DNA from: an uncultured Clostridium sp.
GTDB taxonomy: Bacteria; Bacillota; Clostridia; Clostridiales; Clostridiaceae
Assembly (NCBI GenBank): GCA_934746785.1
Contig: CAKVFO010000043.1
Location: 1 to 23,722 of the forward strand
Length of the DNA stretch: 23,722 nt
Direction of reading: 5' to 3'
This document shows positions 1 through 7,036 of this stretch, in pieces. The notes under the pieces are model-generated. The model ran no database searches and was not told the DNA's origin. It saw only the letters and a program-made list of their open reading frames with translations. Position numbers and translations under genes: made by a program. Every line of letters begins with the position of its first letter. The stretch's first letter is position 1.

Positions 1-3
1 TTT

Positions 4-92
4 TGGTGCCGAAGACCGGAATCGAACCGGTACGGTGTTTAACCACCGCAGGATTTTAAGTCCTGTGCGTCTGCCAGTTCCGCCACTTCGGC
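4..92 (-). tRNA. tRNA-Leu (anticodon UAA), distal copy
   Basis: A class II tRNA of 89 nt including an encoded CCA end. The acceptor arms GCCGAAG and CTTCGGC pair, the anticodon loop CTTAAAA gives UAA, a long variable arm is present and the T arm reads GGTTCGATTCC. It is identical in sequence to the copy at 285-373. It is the last of four tRNAs in this minus-strand array that fall inside the window; no terminator is visible before the window edge. Confidence 0.97.
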
Positions 93-96
93 ATAA

Positions 97-173
97 TGGT
101 AGCGGAAATAGGACTTGAACCTACGACCCTTCGGGTATGAACCGAATGCTCTAGCCAACTGAGCTATTCCGCC
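97..173 (-). tRNA. tRNA-Met (elongator, anticodon CAU)
   Basis: A 77-nt tRNA with encoded CCA. The anticodon stem-loop TTCGG-TTCATAC-CCGAA gives CAU. The acceptor begins GGCGGAA and pairs with TTCCGCT, so it lacks the C1-A72 mismatch and the GGG/CCC anticodon stem of an initiator. The acceptor also differs from the usual tRNA-Ile(CAU). Elongator Met is therefore the best call. Confidence 0.93.
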
Positions 174-180
174 ATCTTTA

Positions 181-256
<76 letters not shown>

Positions 257-284
257 CTATTATAAATTAAATTTAAAGAGTTTT

Positions 285-373
285 TGGTGCCGAAGACCGG
301 AATCGAACCGGTACGGTGTTTAACCACCGCAGGATTTTAAGTCCTGTGCGTCTGCCAGTTCCGCCACTTCGGC
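285..373 (-). tRNA. tRNA-Leu (anticodon UAA), promoter-proximal copy
   Basis: A class II tRNA of 89 nt with encoded CCA, identical to the copy at 4-92: same anticodon loop CTTAAAA, same long variable arm and same acceptor. It is the first gene after the promoter at 414-442. Confidence 0.97.
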
Positions 374-413
374 AGGCACCTCTTTACTATTGCTGTTCCC
401 AGCGACAAAATTA

Positions 414-442
414 ATTATATAGTATGATTACTATACTGTCAA
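414..442 (-). promoter_or_regulatory. sigma-A promoter of the tRNA array
   Basis: On the minus strand TTGACA (442-437), a 17-nt spacer and TATAAT (419-414): both hexamers match the consensus perfectly. It lies 41 nt before the 5' end of the proximal tRNA-Leu, as expected for a strongly expressed stable-RNA operon. Confidence 0.9.
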
Positions 443-534
443 CATTTTTTTGCATACTTTTTTTATTTTCTTAATTATATTTCTATTACTTCCCACTAAA
501 CCTAGCTTTAGATGTTACATTTTTTCTTTTAAAT

Positions 535-676
535 TAATCAAAAAAGTAACTTTGTTAAGCCATCAAAAAGGGTCTAAAAGAAAAATTGAAGCATAGAAGT
601 AATATTTTTATATTCTAAAATCATAACTAGTGTTCGCTTTAAAAAAAGTTTTGAATTTCATATACGGTAAAAAAAG
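535..676 (-). repeat. dispersed terminator-associated repeat, copy A (longest)
   Basis: Read on the minus strand the core begins after a T-run with ACCGTATATGAAATTCAAAA, then C, a T7 run, AAGCGAACACTAG. It matches the copy at 17093-17150 over most of about 55 nt. Its distal part (about 535-580) contains CTTTTAGACC and GATGGCTTAA, which match the distal part of the copy at 6941-6993. The distal boundary is uncertain. Confidence 0.6.
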
Positions 677-694
677 TTTATATTTAAATATAAA
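677..694. repeat. 18-nt perfect palindrome before a T-run
   Basis: TTTATATTTAAATATAAA is its own reverse complement. On the minus strand it is followed by C and seven T residues, so it could act as a weak second terminator behind the one at 721-755, though its stem has no G-C pair. It abuts the dispersed repeat exactly as true terminators do at the other copies. Confidence 0.45.
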
Positions 695-720
695 AAGAAG
701 GTGCAACGAACAAATATATA

Positions 721-755
721 TAAAAACACCATATCAGTTTTTCTACTGATATGGT
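721..755 (-). terminator. intrinsic terminator of the S1-domain gene
   Basis: A perfect 10-bp stem (ACCATATCAG, 728-737, with CTGATATGGT, 746-755) and 8-nt loop; on the minus strand it is followed by GTTTTTATATA. It lies about 66 nt past the stop codon of the gene at 822-1229. Confidence 0.8.
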
Positions 756-821
756 CGTTTAATTTCAAGGCTTTTTTACAGCACCTTTAAACTCTATATC
801 TATATAATCTTAATATATTAA

Positions 822-1229
822 TTAAGATCTGTTTTTACTATTTTTACTTTTAAACTCTTGATGTCTTTTTACATCTTGCATTTTTTCTTCGCTATCTTTT
901 AAAAACTTAGATATTTTATCTTCAAAGTTTGAATTTGAAGCTTTAGCATTCTTTTCTGAATTCCAATCAAATTCCACTGGTTTTGCAGATTTCTTTTTAA
1001 CATTTGCTTGCTTTATAGATAAGCTTATTTTACCGTTATCATCTATTGAGATAACTTTAACCTTAACCTTATCTTGCTCGCTTAAATGTTCTCTTATATC
1101 CTTTACAAATGAATCTGCCACTTCTGAAATGTGAACTAATCCAGTTTTTCCATCCACCTCTACAAAGGCTCCAAAATTTGTAATGTTAACCACTGTTCCT
1201 TCTAATATGTTTCCTGCCGCTAAGGTCAT
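822..1229 (-). CDS. yabR: S1 RNA-binding domain protein (YabR-like)
   Basis: 135 residues. A single S1 domain spans about residues 6-74: GTVVNITNFGAFVEV, then GLVHISEV, then ISLSIKQA are the usual beta-strand signatures. The remaining 60 residues are charged, rich in Lys, Glu and Ser, and probably disordered. Related proteins (YabR, general stress protein 13 family) bind RNA or ribosomes; the exact role is not settled. The ATG at 1227-1229 is preceded by AAGGAGGA (1241-1248), which fixes the start. It lies last in the sporulation and division gene block and just before tRNAs, the same neighbourhood as yabR in Bacillus subtilis. A weak promoter may lie in the 59-nt gap upstream. A strong terminator follows. 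Confidence 0.88.
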   Translation of the reverse strand: MTLAAGNILEGTVVNITNFGAFVEVDGKTGLVHISEVADSFVKDIREHLSEQDKVKVKVISIDDNGKISLSIKQANVKKKSAKPVEFDWNSEKNAKASNSNFEDKISKFLKDSEEKMQDVKRHQEFKSKNSKNRS

Positions 1230-1288
1230 GTTTAAAAGATTCCTCCTTAAAATAAATATATATGTTATTTAAATATAATAACCAAGTT

Positions 1289-1573
1289 CTATGAATTTGA
1301 CTCAACAGTTTTTATTTCTACTGAAGTTTCTCCATTTTTAGTCATATTAAGTCTTTCTCTAGCCAACTTTTCAAGATATTCATCCGATTTAGCCTTTGCA
1401 TTTTCTTCCTTAAGCCTCTCATTTTTATCTTGCAACTCTTGAAGTTGTTCCTGCTTAGCTTGTTTATCTTTATCTATCCTTCTTATTGTCTTTTCTTGTC
1501 TAACAACACTTACAACTAAAATAATTGAAAGCACTAAGATTATTAAGTTTTTTAATGTTAACTTTTTCTTCAT
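1289..1573 (-). CDS. divIC: septum formation initiator, FtsB/DivIC family
   Basis: A small bitopic division protein of 94 residues. It has a lysine-rich N-terminus, one membrane segment (about residues 8-26), then a coiled coil (about 30-70, KQEQLQELQDKNERLKEE) and a short tail with YLEKLARERLNM, typical of FtsB/DivIC. Members bridge FtsL and other divisome proteins at the septum. Start choice: a longer reading could begin at GTG (1580-1582), but that codon lies inside the ribosome binding site GAGGTG. The ATG at 1571-1573, six nt further on, is the likely start. In Bacillus the gene at this position is divIC, hence the symbol; ftsB would be equally fair. A separate sigma-A promoter (1607-1635) suits a vegetative gene placed behind sporulation genes. 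Confidence 0.87.
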   Translation of the reverse strand: MKKKLTLKNLIILVLSIILVVSVVRQEKTIRRIDKDKQAKQEQLQELQDKNERLKEENAKAKSDEYLEKLARERLNMTKNGETSVEIKTVESNS

Positions 1574-1606
1574 CCATAGCACCTCATCAATAAAATCTAT
1601 AAGTAT

Positions 1607-1635
1607 ATTGTAATCACAATAGCTATTTTATTCAA
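1607..1635 (-). promoter_or_regulatory. candidate sigma-A promoter of divIC
   Basis: On the minus strand TTGAAT (1635-1630), a 17-nt spacer and TACAAT (1612-1607), 34 nt before the proposed ATG of divIC. Two overlapping alternatives with poorer spacing exist. It would uncouple the division gene from the yabP-yabQ sporulation transcript. Confidence 0.5.
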
Positions 1636-1653
1636 GTTATTTTTGTTAGTTAT

Positions 1654-2043
1654 TCACTTTTTCTTTTCCATTTTTTCTAAAATTATTTTAAAAGGATATA
1701 TTATATTTTTAAATACAATTCTTATAACTTTTAATAATTCTATTTTTAGAAATTCCTCTACTTTGACAACTTTATTACTTACCAACTTAAAATATATAAG
1801 TAATGATAAAAACATAAACATATAGACGTATAAGCCTAAAAATGCATAATTGAAGTATAGTAAAAAAGTAAAGATAATTACAGAACATAATATCCAAAAT
1901 AACAAATCTTCTATATATTTAACTATCTTATTTATGTTAAATCCTCGTATAACTCTATAGGCATCAAAAAAGGTTCCCGTTAATAAACCTGCTAAAAGGC
2001 TATAAATTATTATATTCAGTTGAACACTTAATTCTAAAGGCAT
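1654..2043 (-). CDS. yabQ: spore cortex protein YabQ
   Basis: 129 residues, an integral membrane protein with about three hydrophobic segments (roughly 9-28, 44-64 and 66-87) and a basic C-terminus ending EKMEKKK. The motif GTFFDAYRVIRG after the first segment is characteristic of YabQ, which in Bacillus subtilis is needed for spore cortex formation and acts in the mother cell. Its ATG lies 3 nt after the yabP stop, so the two are probably translationally coupled; the only purine-rich site (AAAGGA) is about 15 nt away, which is far for an independent start. Function is known from the family, not shown by catalytic motifs here. Confidence 0.87.
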   Translation of the reverse strand: MPLELSVQLNIIIYSLLAGLLTGTFFDAYRVIRGFNINKIVKYIEDLLFWILCSVIIFTFLLYFNYAFLGLYVYMFMFLSLLIYFKLVSNKVVKVEEFLKIELLKVIRIVFKNIIYPFKIILEKMEKKK

Positions 2044-2046
2044 GTA

Positions 2047-2319
2047 TTACTTAAATATCCTTTTAATTAAATTTTCCTTATTTTTTTTCATTCCTTTATC
2101 AGAATAAACTAAAGATGAAATCTTACCTATAATTATAACATCACCATTTTTAACATCTAATTTATCAACCTTTAAACCTTCACCTTTTATAGATAGCTTT
2201 CCCATACTAGTATTTAATAATATTGTCTCCTCATCAAAATTAATAACTTCAATTACTCCTGTTAATATGAGCTTTTTTCTATTTTCTAATGATAAATTAT
2301 TTTTTTTTACTTCTTCCAT
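2047..2319 (-). CDS. yabP: sporulation protein YabP
   Basis: 90 residues. Belongs to the small YabP/YqfC family: a basic, polar N-terminus, then LILTGVIEVINFDEETILLNTSMGKL and GEGLKVDKLDVKNGDVIIIGKI segments predicted as beta strands, followed by a Lys-rich end. YabP is a sporulation protein of unknown biochemistry whose Bacillus homologue is transcribed in the mother cell. The ATG at 2317-2319 has a GGAG ribosome binding site about 8 nt upstream. It is followed after 3 nt by yabQ, with which it forms a two-gene unit. A possible sigma-E promoter lies upstream (2350-2377). Confidence 0.86.
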   Translation of the reverse strand: MEEVKKNNLSLENRKKLILTGVIEVINFDEETILLNTSMGKLSIKGEGLKVDKLDVKNGDVIIIGKISSLVYSDKGMKKNKENLIKRIFK

Positions 2320-2328
2320 TTATTATCT

Positions 2329-2361
2329 CCTACATAAATTACTACTAAAAATATATGTAGG
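2329..2361. repeat. inverted repeat in the yabP leader
   Basis: CCTACATA (2329-2336) and TATGTAGG (2354-2361) are perfect 8-nt arms separated by 17 nt. They overlap the ribosome binding site side of yabP and a candidate sigma-E -10 element. No T-run follows, so it is not a clear terminator. Confidence 0.4.
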
Positions 2362-2377
2362 ATAATTTAAATTATTC
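2350..2377 (-). promoter_or_regulatory. possible sigma-E promoter of yabP-yabQ
   Basis: On the minus strand GAATAATT (2377-2370) and CATATATT (2357-2350), 12 nt apart, resemble the sigma-E pattern (ATATT-like -35, CATA-type -10). The match is loose in an AT-rich region. It is supported mainly by the known mother-cell expression of yabP in Bacillus. Confidence 0.25.
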
Positions 2378-2384
2378 TAAAATA

Positions 2385-2645
2385 TTATTCTTTATCTTCT
2401 TCACCTTCAATAATAACATACATATCTTTTGCATCTTCTTTTCTAACATGTTCTGCTATATTAATAATTTTTGCTTTTAAAGATCTGCTTGCAAATTTAA
2501 TTTCTATAATGTCATTTTCTTTTACATCTGTAGATGCTTTTGCCACTTTACTATTAATAGTAACTCTTCCATTCTCGCATGCTTCTTTTGCAACTGTTCT
2601 TCTTTTAATTATTCTAGAAACCTTTAAATACTTATCTAACCTCAT
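2385..2645 (-). CDS. rqcP: S4-domain ribosome quality control factor RqcP (YabO-like)
   Basis: 86 residues, almost all one S4 RNA-binding fold: MRLDKYLKVSRIIKRRTVAK, then ACENGRVTINSKVAKASTDV, then NDIIEI. This is the heat-shock protein 15/HslR-like form. In Bacillus the protein at this position (YabO, RqcP) binds the large ribosomal subunit and works with RqcH in adding alanine tails to stalled nascent chains. The ATG at 2643-2645 has an excellent GGAGGAAA site. It follows the hup terminator closely, so transcription may begin in the repeat-derived gap (minus-strand TTAACG, 18 nt, TATTAT) or come from read-through. Confidence 0.88.
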   Translation of the reverse strand: MRLDKYLKVSRIIKRRTVAKEACENGRVTINSKVAKASTDVKENDIIEIKFASRSLKAKIINIAEHVRKEDAKDMYVIIEGEEDKE

Positions 2646-2672
2646 AACTTTTCCTCCTTGTATAATATTTTT

Positions 2673-2693
2673 CTAATTTCATATACGTTAAAA
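2673..2693 (-). repeat. dispersed terminator-associated repeat, copy B (short)
   Basis: On the minus strand, right after the T-run of the hup terminator, TTAACGTATATGAAATTA matches the first about 18 nt of the other copies. The rest of the element is missing. The remnant supplies a possible -35 (TTAACG) for rqcP. Confidence 0.5.
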
Positions 2694-2716
2694 AAACCCG
2701 AGGTAAACTCGGGTTT
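2694..2716 (-). terminator. intrinsic terminator of hup
   Basis: A 9-bp stem AAACCCGAG (2694-2702) with CTCGGGTTT (2708-2716), loop of 5 nt, followed on the minus strand by a T-run. It is 11 nt past the HU stop codon. Confidence 0.92.
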
Positions 2717-2726
2717 AATTTTCAAC

Positions 2727-3002
2727 TTATTTGTTTACTTTTTCTTTGAATTCTTTTCCTGCTTTGAATACTGGAACTGTTGAAGCAGCTATCTTAATCA
2801 CTTCTTTTGTTCTTGGATTTCTTCCTTCTCTAGCAGCTCTTTCTCTTGTTTCGAAAGTACCAAAACCAACTAATTGAACCTTTTCACCATTTTCTAAAGC
2901 TTCTTCTACGCTATCAATGAAAGCTTTTAAAGCTAATTCAGCATCTTTTTTTGTTAATTGACTCTTTTCTGCCATACTTGTAATTAATTCTGATTTATTC
3001 AC
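2727..3002 (-). CDS. hup: DNA-binding protein HU
   Basis: 91 residues, the normal size for HU. It shows MNKSELITSMAEKSQLTKKDAELAL-type helices, the conserved GFGTFETRERAAREGRNP segment leading into the DNA-binding arm, and VPVFKAGKEFKEKV at the end. HU binds and bends DNA without strong sequence preference and compacts the nucleoid. The start codon is GTG (3000-3002), with AGGAGG (3011-3016) 8 nt upstream. It has its own sigma-A promoter and its own terminator, so it is a single-gene unit between mazG and rqcP; Bacillus lacks HU at this spot, whereas the flanking genes keep the same order. Confidence 0.96.
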   Translation of the reverse strand: MNKSELITSMAEKSQLTKKDAELALKAFIDSVEEALENGEKVQLVGFGTFETRERAAREGRNPRTKEVIKIAASTVPVFKAGKEFKEKVNK

Positions 3003-3065
3003 GATTACATCCTCCTTAAAATCCAGTTAACCTTTTATATAACTGTGTTTATGTACCACACTTAC

Positions 3066-3094
3066 ATTATCTTATTATATATCCTCTTTTTCAA
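3066..3094 (-). promoter_or_regulatory. sigma-A promoter of hup
   Basis: On the minus strand TTGAAA (3094-3089), a 17-nt spacer and GATAAT (3071-3066), about 63 nt before the GTG start of HU. Confidence 0.7.
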
Positions 3095-3158
3095 GTAGTC
3101 TATACATTTAGTTCATTTTTATAAAATCAATAAAATACACTATGAACTGACATATTGG

Positions 3159-3181
3159 TTAACACAGCATATCGCTGTTAA
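3159..3181. repeat. inverted repeat between mazG and hup promoter
   Basis: TTAACA (3159-3164) and TGTTAA (3176-3181) form arms with an inner GC/GC pair. There is no T-run in either direction, so it is not a standard terminator. It lies 41 nt past the mazG stop and upstream of the hup promoter, where an operator is possible. Confidence 0.35.
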
Positions 3182-3222
3182 ACTATATTATTCTCCACGA
3201 ATTATAAAATTCCTTCTCTAGT

Positions 3223-4611
3223 TCATCTCTTTTCTAACTTTTTAGCCTCATCCCACAGTTTATCCATATCTTCTAATGACATTTCTTCCAAATTACTGTT
3301 CATTTCTTTTGATTTCTTTTCTATATAACTAAACCTAGTTATAAACTTATCTATTGTTAAATTTAACGCTTCTTCTGGATCTACACTTAAAAACCTGCTC
3401 ACATTAACACACGAAAATAGTAAATCACCTATTTCCTCTCTTATTCTTGACACTTTTCCTTCCTTATATACATCTATAACTTCATTTAATTCCTCTTTTA
3501 CCTTATCAAAAGCGTCTGAAACATCCTCCCAATCAAACCCTACCTTCTTTGCCTTCTTTTGAACCTTTCTAGCTCTTAATAATGCAGGTAAAGCTTTTGC
3601 TATTCCATTTAACTCATCAGATAAACTTTCAAAGTTCTTCTCTGTTTTCTTTAACTCATCCCAATTTGTTAATACTTCTTCAGTACTATTTACATTAATA
3701 TTTCCAAAGACATGAGGATGCCTATAAATCATTTTATTTGAAATTCCATCTGTTATATCTAATAAAGAAAATTCATCATCATCGCTTCCTAAAGATGCAT
3801 GGAATAAAACTTGAAATAATACATCTCCTAATTCCTCTACAATAGCTTCAACATCTTTACTTTCTATAGCATCAAACACTTCATAACTTTCTTCTATTAT
3901 ATCTTTTTTTATTGAATCATGTGTTTGTTCTTTATCCCATGGACAGCCATTTTCACCTCTTAGTTGTTTTATTATTTCCATTAAATCGTATATATCTTTT
4001 TTACCTTTAGAATTTTCTTTTATATAAATTATTGATTGATCATCTAAACCTTTAATTTTATCTATATCATCTATACTGTACTTAATACTATATCCATTAA
4101 CACCAGCTTTTAAATAATATAGATATGTATCTTTAGAGTATACTCTCAAAAGTTCTTTCTTAAGTTTATTAATGTCTTTTTCATCTATCAAATTTGTAAT
4201 TAATAAACCTTTTCTCTTATTAAGCTTTTCTTCTGATATATCACATGATTTTAATATAATAATCTCTCCTACTGTTTCGCCAATACACTCTTCTAAAAAT
4301 GATTTCACTCCATAACCTTTATACAAATTGTACTTAATGTTTTTCTCTCTACATTTAATTATAATTTCATCATTTTCAAAAACATTCCCCAAAACTGCAT
4401 ATACTGCATCTTGGTCTGAACCACTGTATTTGTCTATATTCATTAGTAGTTCTTCATATTCTTTAAAACATACACCCTCTTGTTTAAGAGAATGTACAAT
4501 AGAACATTTTTGATTATTGGTAAAAACATTTTTAGATTCCTTTAACATTTTAAAAACTCTGATGGTTAAATCATCTATGTTTCCATATCCTAATCCAACT
4601 ATACTTATCAT
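3223..4611 (-). CDS. mazG: MazG-family nucleoside triphosphate pyrophosphohydrolase with N-terminal methylase-like domain (YabN)
   Basis: 462 residues in two parts. Residues 1-200 resemble the tetrapyrrole (SAM) methylase domain of YabN, starting ISIVGLGYGN. Residues 218-462 contain two MazG repeats: LRGENGCPWDKEQTHDSI, with metal-binding EESYE (240-244) and EELGD (259-263); and a second repeat with EELNE (373-377) and EEIGD (392-396). MazG hydrolyses (d)NTPs to monophosphates and pyrophosphate, probably for pool cleaning. The methylase part looks decayed: the usual GLGPGD and YAVPGHP-type loops read GLGYGN and YAVLGNV. ATG start with a GGAG site. It starts 15 nt after the spoVB-like gene, so they share an operon. 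Confidence 0.9.
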   Translation of the reverse strand: MISIVGLGYGNIDDLTIRVFKMLKESKNVFTNNQKCSIVHSLKQEGVCFKEYEELLMNIDKYSGSDQDAVYAVLGNVFENDEIIIKCREKNIKYNLYKGYGVKSFLEECIGETVGEIIILKSCDISEEKLNKRKGLLITNLIDEKDINKLKKELLRVYSKDTYLYYLKAGVNGYSIKYSIDDIDKIKGLDDQSIIYIKENSKGKKDIYDLMEIIKQLRGENGCPWDKEQTHDSIKKDIIEESYEVFDAIESKDVEAIVEELGDVLFQVLFHASLGSDDDEFSLLDITDGISNKMIYRHPHVFGNINVNSTEEVLTNWDELKKTEKNFESLSDELNGIAKALPALLRARKVQKKAKKVGFDWEDVSDAFDKVKEELNEVIDVYKEGKVSRIREEIGDLLFSCVNVSRFLSVDPEEALNLTIDKFITRFSYIEKKSKEMNSNLEEMSLEDMDKLWDEAKKLEKR

Positions 4612-4626
4612 TCAGTTTCTCCTCTC

Positions 4627-6162
4627 TTATACTTTCCTAAATTTATTTTTTAGTTCATCAATACTAAACACCTTCAAAACAAAAATACTTGTTAAATATA
4701 TTATAGCACCTATAACTACTGATACTAAGCAAGAAAACGCATTGCTATTAGTTGCTTTATACAAGTTTCCATATAAAATTAACACTGCTATCATCATAAA
4801 GGCAGCAGCTAATGATGGTTTTATGAAATTTTCATAAAAATTCAATCTAATTCTAACTTTTATTTTCATTGATATTACATTTAATGTAGTAGTTACTATA
4901 TACGCTCCAACACTAGCTATAACAGCACCATATATATTTATTGATGAAATAGGTACTAGCATTATTGTTAATATAACTTTAACTGCACATCCTATCAATA
5001 AATTTACAACAGGGACTATATAACTTCCAACACTTTGTAAAATTGAAGTTGTTGTTTGAGTAATAATTATAAAAGGAACTGATATAGATAAATATTTAAG
5101 AATTTCAACACCTTCAAATCTTCCAGGAAATATAAATTTCATTATTGGTCCAGCCATAAAAAATAATCCTAAAAAGCAAGGCATTGCAATTACCGCTGAT
5201 AACTTAATTGATAAGTTAATTTTAGAATCAACTTCTTTTTTTCTTTTTAAAATATAGCTTTCAGCTATTATAGGAATTAACGACACACATAATGCCATTG
5301 ACAAAGTCAAAGGTATATTAACAATAACAGATGCTTTCCCTGTAAGCTGTGCATACAATATTGTTGCTTGTTGATTTGTAAAACCCGAATCTAGTAATTT
5401 TTGTGGTACTAAAATAGAATCTATTAAACTCATAATAGTTCCTACTGTTGTTCCTACTGAAATCGGAATTGCTATTAACAATATTTTGTTCAGTATAGCA
5501 GGATTACTTTTCACCTTTTTAATACCATAATCCTTTTTTACCTTATGATATTTGAATGCCAAATATAGTCCTCCCATAATTCCTCCTGCTGAAGCTCCAA
5601 ATGCCGCTCCCCCTGCTGAATATTCAATCCCTTTTGGTAATAAGAATATTGCTAGTCCAACTCCCACAACAACTCTTCCTATTTGTTCTAATATCTGAGA
5701 TATAGCTGAAGGCGTCATATTTTGAAGTCCTTGAAAAAAACCTCTAAATACTGTCATCATAGATATAATTACAGGAGCAAATGATATTCCTATTAGTGAA
5801 TAATAAGCACGATAATCCCACTGAAGAAACCTAACAATTGGTGTCGCAAAAACAAAAAGAATAATAGATGTGCCTGTCCCTATTACTAACATTAATATAG
5901 CAGCTTCCTTAGTAACTTCAAAGCTTCCATTAATATCACCTTCAGCATTTTTTTCAGATACCATCTTAGACATTGCGACTGGTATTCCTGATGCCATTGC
6001 TACAAAAAACATATATAAAGGATACGACATCTGGTAATATCCTACTCCCTCATCTCCAATTAACATTATTAAAGGCCATCTAAAAAATAGCCCTAGAAAC
6101 CTTGTTAATATTCCAGCTATACCTAATATTAAGCTGCCTTTTATCAAGGATTGCTTTTTCAT
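4627..6162 (-). CDS. spoVB: SpoVB/YabM-like polysaccharide flippase (MOP superfamily)
   Basis: 511 residues with about 14 hydrophobic segments spread over the whole length and short basic loops, the layout of MOP-superfamily lipid-linked oligosaccharide flippases (MATE/MurJ/SpoVB group). The opening LIKGSLILGIAGILTRFLGL and the GIPVAMSKMVSEKNAEGD segment are typical of the SpoVB group. SpoVB is required for spore cortex synthesis; at this exact position Bacillus has the paralogue YabM, so orthology to spoVB itself is uncertain. The ATG at 6160-6162 has GGAGG 8 nt upstream. It leads into mazG. I found no clear promoter in the 80 nt between it and spoVT. Confidence 0.85.
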   Translation of the reverse strand: MKKQSLIKGSLILGIAGILTRFLGLFFRWPLIMLIGDEGVGYYQMSYPLYMFFVAMASGIPVAMSKMVSEKNAEGDINGSFEVTKEAAILMLVIGTGTSIILFVFATPIVRFLQWDYRAYYSLIGISFAPVIISMMTVFRGFFQGLQNMTPSAISQILEQIGRVVVGVGLAIFLLPKGIEYSAGGAAFGASAGGIMGGLYLAFKYHKVKKDYGIKKVKSNPAILNKILLIAIPISVGTTVGTIMSLIDSILVPQKLLDSGFTNQQATILYAQLTGKASVIVNIPLTLSMALCVSLIPIIAESYILKRKKEVDSKINLSIKLSAVIAMPCFLGLFFMAGPIMKFIFPGRFEGVEILKYLSISVPFIIITQTTTSILQSVGSYIVPVVNLLIGCAVKVILTIMLVPISSINIYGAVIASVGAYIVTTTLNVISMKIKVRIRLNFYENFIKPSLAAAFMMIAVLILYGNLYKATNSNAFSCLVSVVIGAIIYLTSIFVLKVFSIDELKNKFRKV

Positions 6163-6242
6163 AAAATACCTCCAAACTTTATAATTATTATGTACTATTT
6201 ATTTTTATTTTTTGTTTAGAGGTATTATTACTAATTATATTT

Positions 6243-6788
6243 TTATTGTTCCATTTGTCTTCCTAAAAATCCTGCTGCTGTTTCTGCTAATTTAACTTCT
6301 AATTCTCCCAATTTATTTCCTTCTTTTGATACAATTACTACAGCACCTATTGCATCACCTTCAGCAATTATAGGAGAAATTACTTGTGAAGTATAATCAG
6401 ATTCACTATCATCATTATGTAATGGAATTATTTCTCCTGATTCTGAAAATATAGCTGTTTTTCTATCATCCATAACTTTTTCAAGCTCAGCACTTATCTT
6501 TCTATCTACATAATCTTTTTTAGGTGCTCCACTTATAGATATGAAAGCATCTTTATCTGCTATTAAAACTATATTTCCTATTGCTTGCTGAAGACTTTCA
6601 GCATAATCCTTAGAAAAATCAGTTAATTCACCAATAGGTGAATATTTTTTTAAAATTACTCCACCCTCTCTATCTGTAAAAATTTCTAATGGATCCCCTT
6701 CTCTTATTCTAAGTGTCCTTCTTATTTCTTTTGGTATAACAACTCTTCCTAAATCATCAATACGTCTTACAATTCCTGTTGCCTTCAT
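6243..6788 (-). CDS. spoVT: stage V sporulation regulator SpoVT
   Basis: 181 residues, close to the 178 of Bacillus SpoVT. Residues 1-48 are an AbrB-type swapped-hairpin DNA-binding domain: ATGIVRRIDDLGRVVIPKEI, then RTLRIREGDPLEIFTD. Residues about 55-180 are a GAF-like domain ending in AAGFLGRQMEQ. SpoVT is a late forespore regulator that tunes sigma-G dependent genes. The ATG at 6786-6788 is preceded by AAGGAGG. Upstream I saw no clean sigma-A promoter; a sigma-G promoter is expected from Bacillus, but the AT-rich leader gives no convincing match. Confidence 0.95.
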   Translation of the reverse strand: MKATGIVRRIDDLGRVVIPKEIRRTLRIREGDPLEIFTDREGGVILKKYSPIGELTDFSKDYAESLQQAIGNIVLIADKDAFISISGAPKKDYVDRKISAELEKVMDDRKTAIFSESGEIIPLHNDDSESDYTSQVISPIIAEGDAIGAVVIVSKEGNKLGELEVKLAETAAGFLGRQMEQ

Positions 6789-6901
6789 TGTAAAGTTAAC
6801 CTCCTTAAATAACTTTTTTTCTTAGTAACAATATTATTATTTGACTCCTTAGAAATTTTATACACTTATAACCATTATTTATATTGTAATTTTAAAACAA
6901 A

Positions 6902-6915
6902 GTGGCTGACGCCAC
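6902..6915. repeat. small GC-rich hairpin in the spoVT-prsA gap
   Basis: GTGGC (6902-6906) and GCCAC (6911-6915) around a 4-nt loop. On the minus strand it is followed by TTTGTTTT, so it could back up the prsA terminator at 6991-7030; on the plus strand GCTTTTT follows. Confidence 0.4.
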
Positions 6916-6940
6916 GCTTTTTAGTGCAGGAAACAATTTT

Positions 6941-6993
6941 ATTAATCCATTCAAAAAGTTCTAAAAGTAAAGTAATTTCTTATACGTAAAAAA
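6941..6993 (-). repeat. dispersed terminator-associated repeat, copy C
   Basis: On the minus strand, right after the T-run of the prsA terminator, TACGTATAAGAAATTA matches the repeat head, then CTTTTAGAAC and GAATGGATTAA match the distal part of copy A (CTTTTAGACC, GATGGCTTAA). It looks like an internal deletion form of the longer element. Confidence 0.5.
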
Positions 6994-7030
6994 AGAAGCA
7001 GAAAAAGTTAAGGCTCTTTCTGCTTCTTTT
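6991..7030 (-). terminator. intrinsic terminator of the downstream prsA gene
   Basis: A perfect 14-bp stem from AAAAGAAGCAGAAA (6991-7004) and TTTCTGCTTCTTTT (7017-7030) with a 12-nt loop, followed on the minus strand by a T-run. It ends 7 nt before the gene at 7037-8068. Confidence 0.93.
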
Positions 7031-7036
7031 TTGAAA

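Larger units (their letters stand above)
374..821. other. intergenic region between tRNA array and S1-domain gene
   Basis: About 450 nt with no convincing gene. It holds the tRNA promoter (414-442), an AT-rich stretch (443-530), the longest copy of a dispersed repeat (about 535-676), an 18-nt perfect palindrome (677-694) and the terminator of the S1-domain gene (721-755). Confidence 0.7.

Noticed and set aside
3159..3181. Inverted repeat as a mazG terminator
   Set aside because: No T-run on the minus strand and only a 6-bp AT-rich outer stem; kept as a repeat only.
6789..6900. Sigma-G promoter for spoVT
   Set aside because: Expected from Bacillus, but elements such as TGTATA and CAAATAA are poorly spaced and no better than chance in this AT-rich leader.
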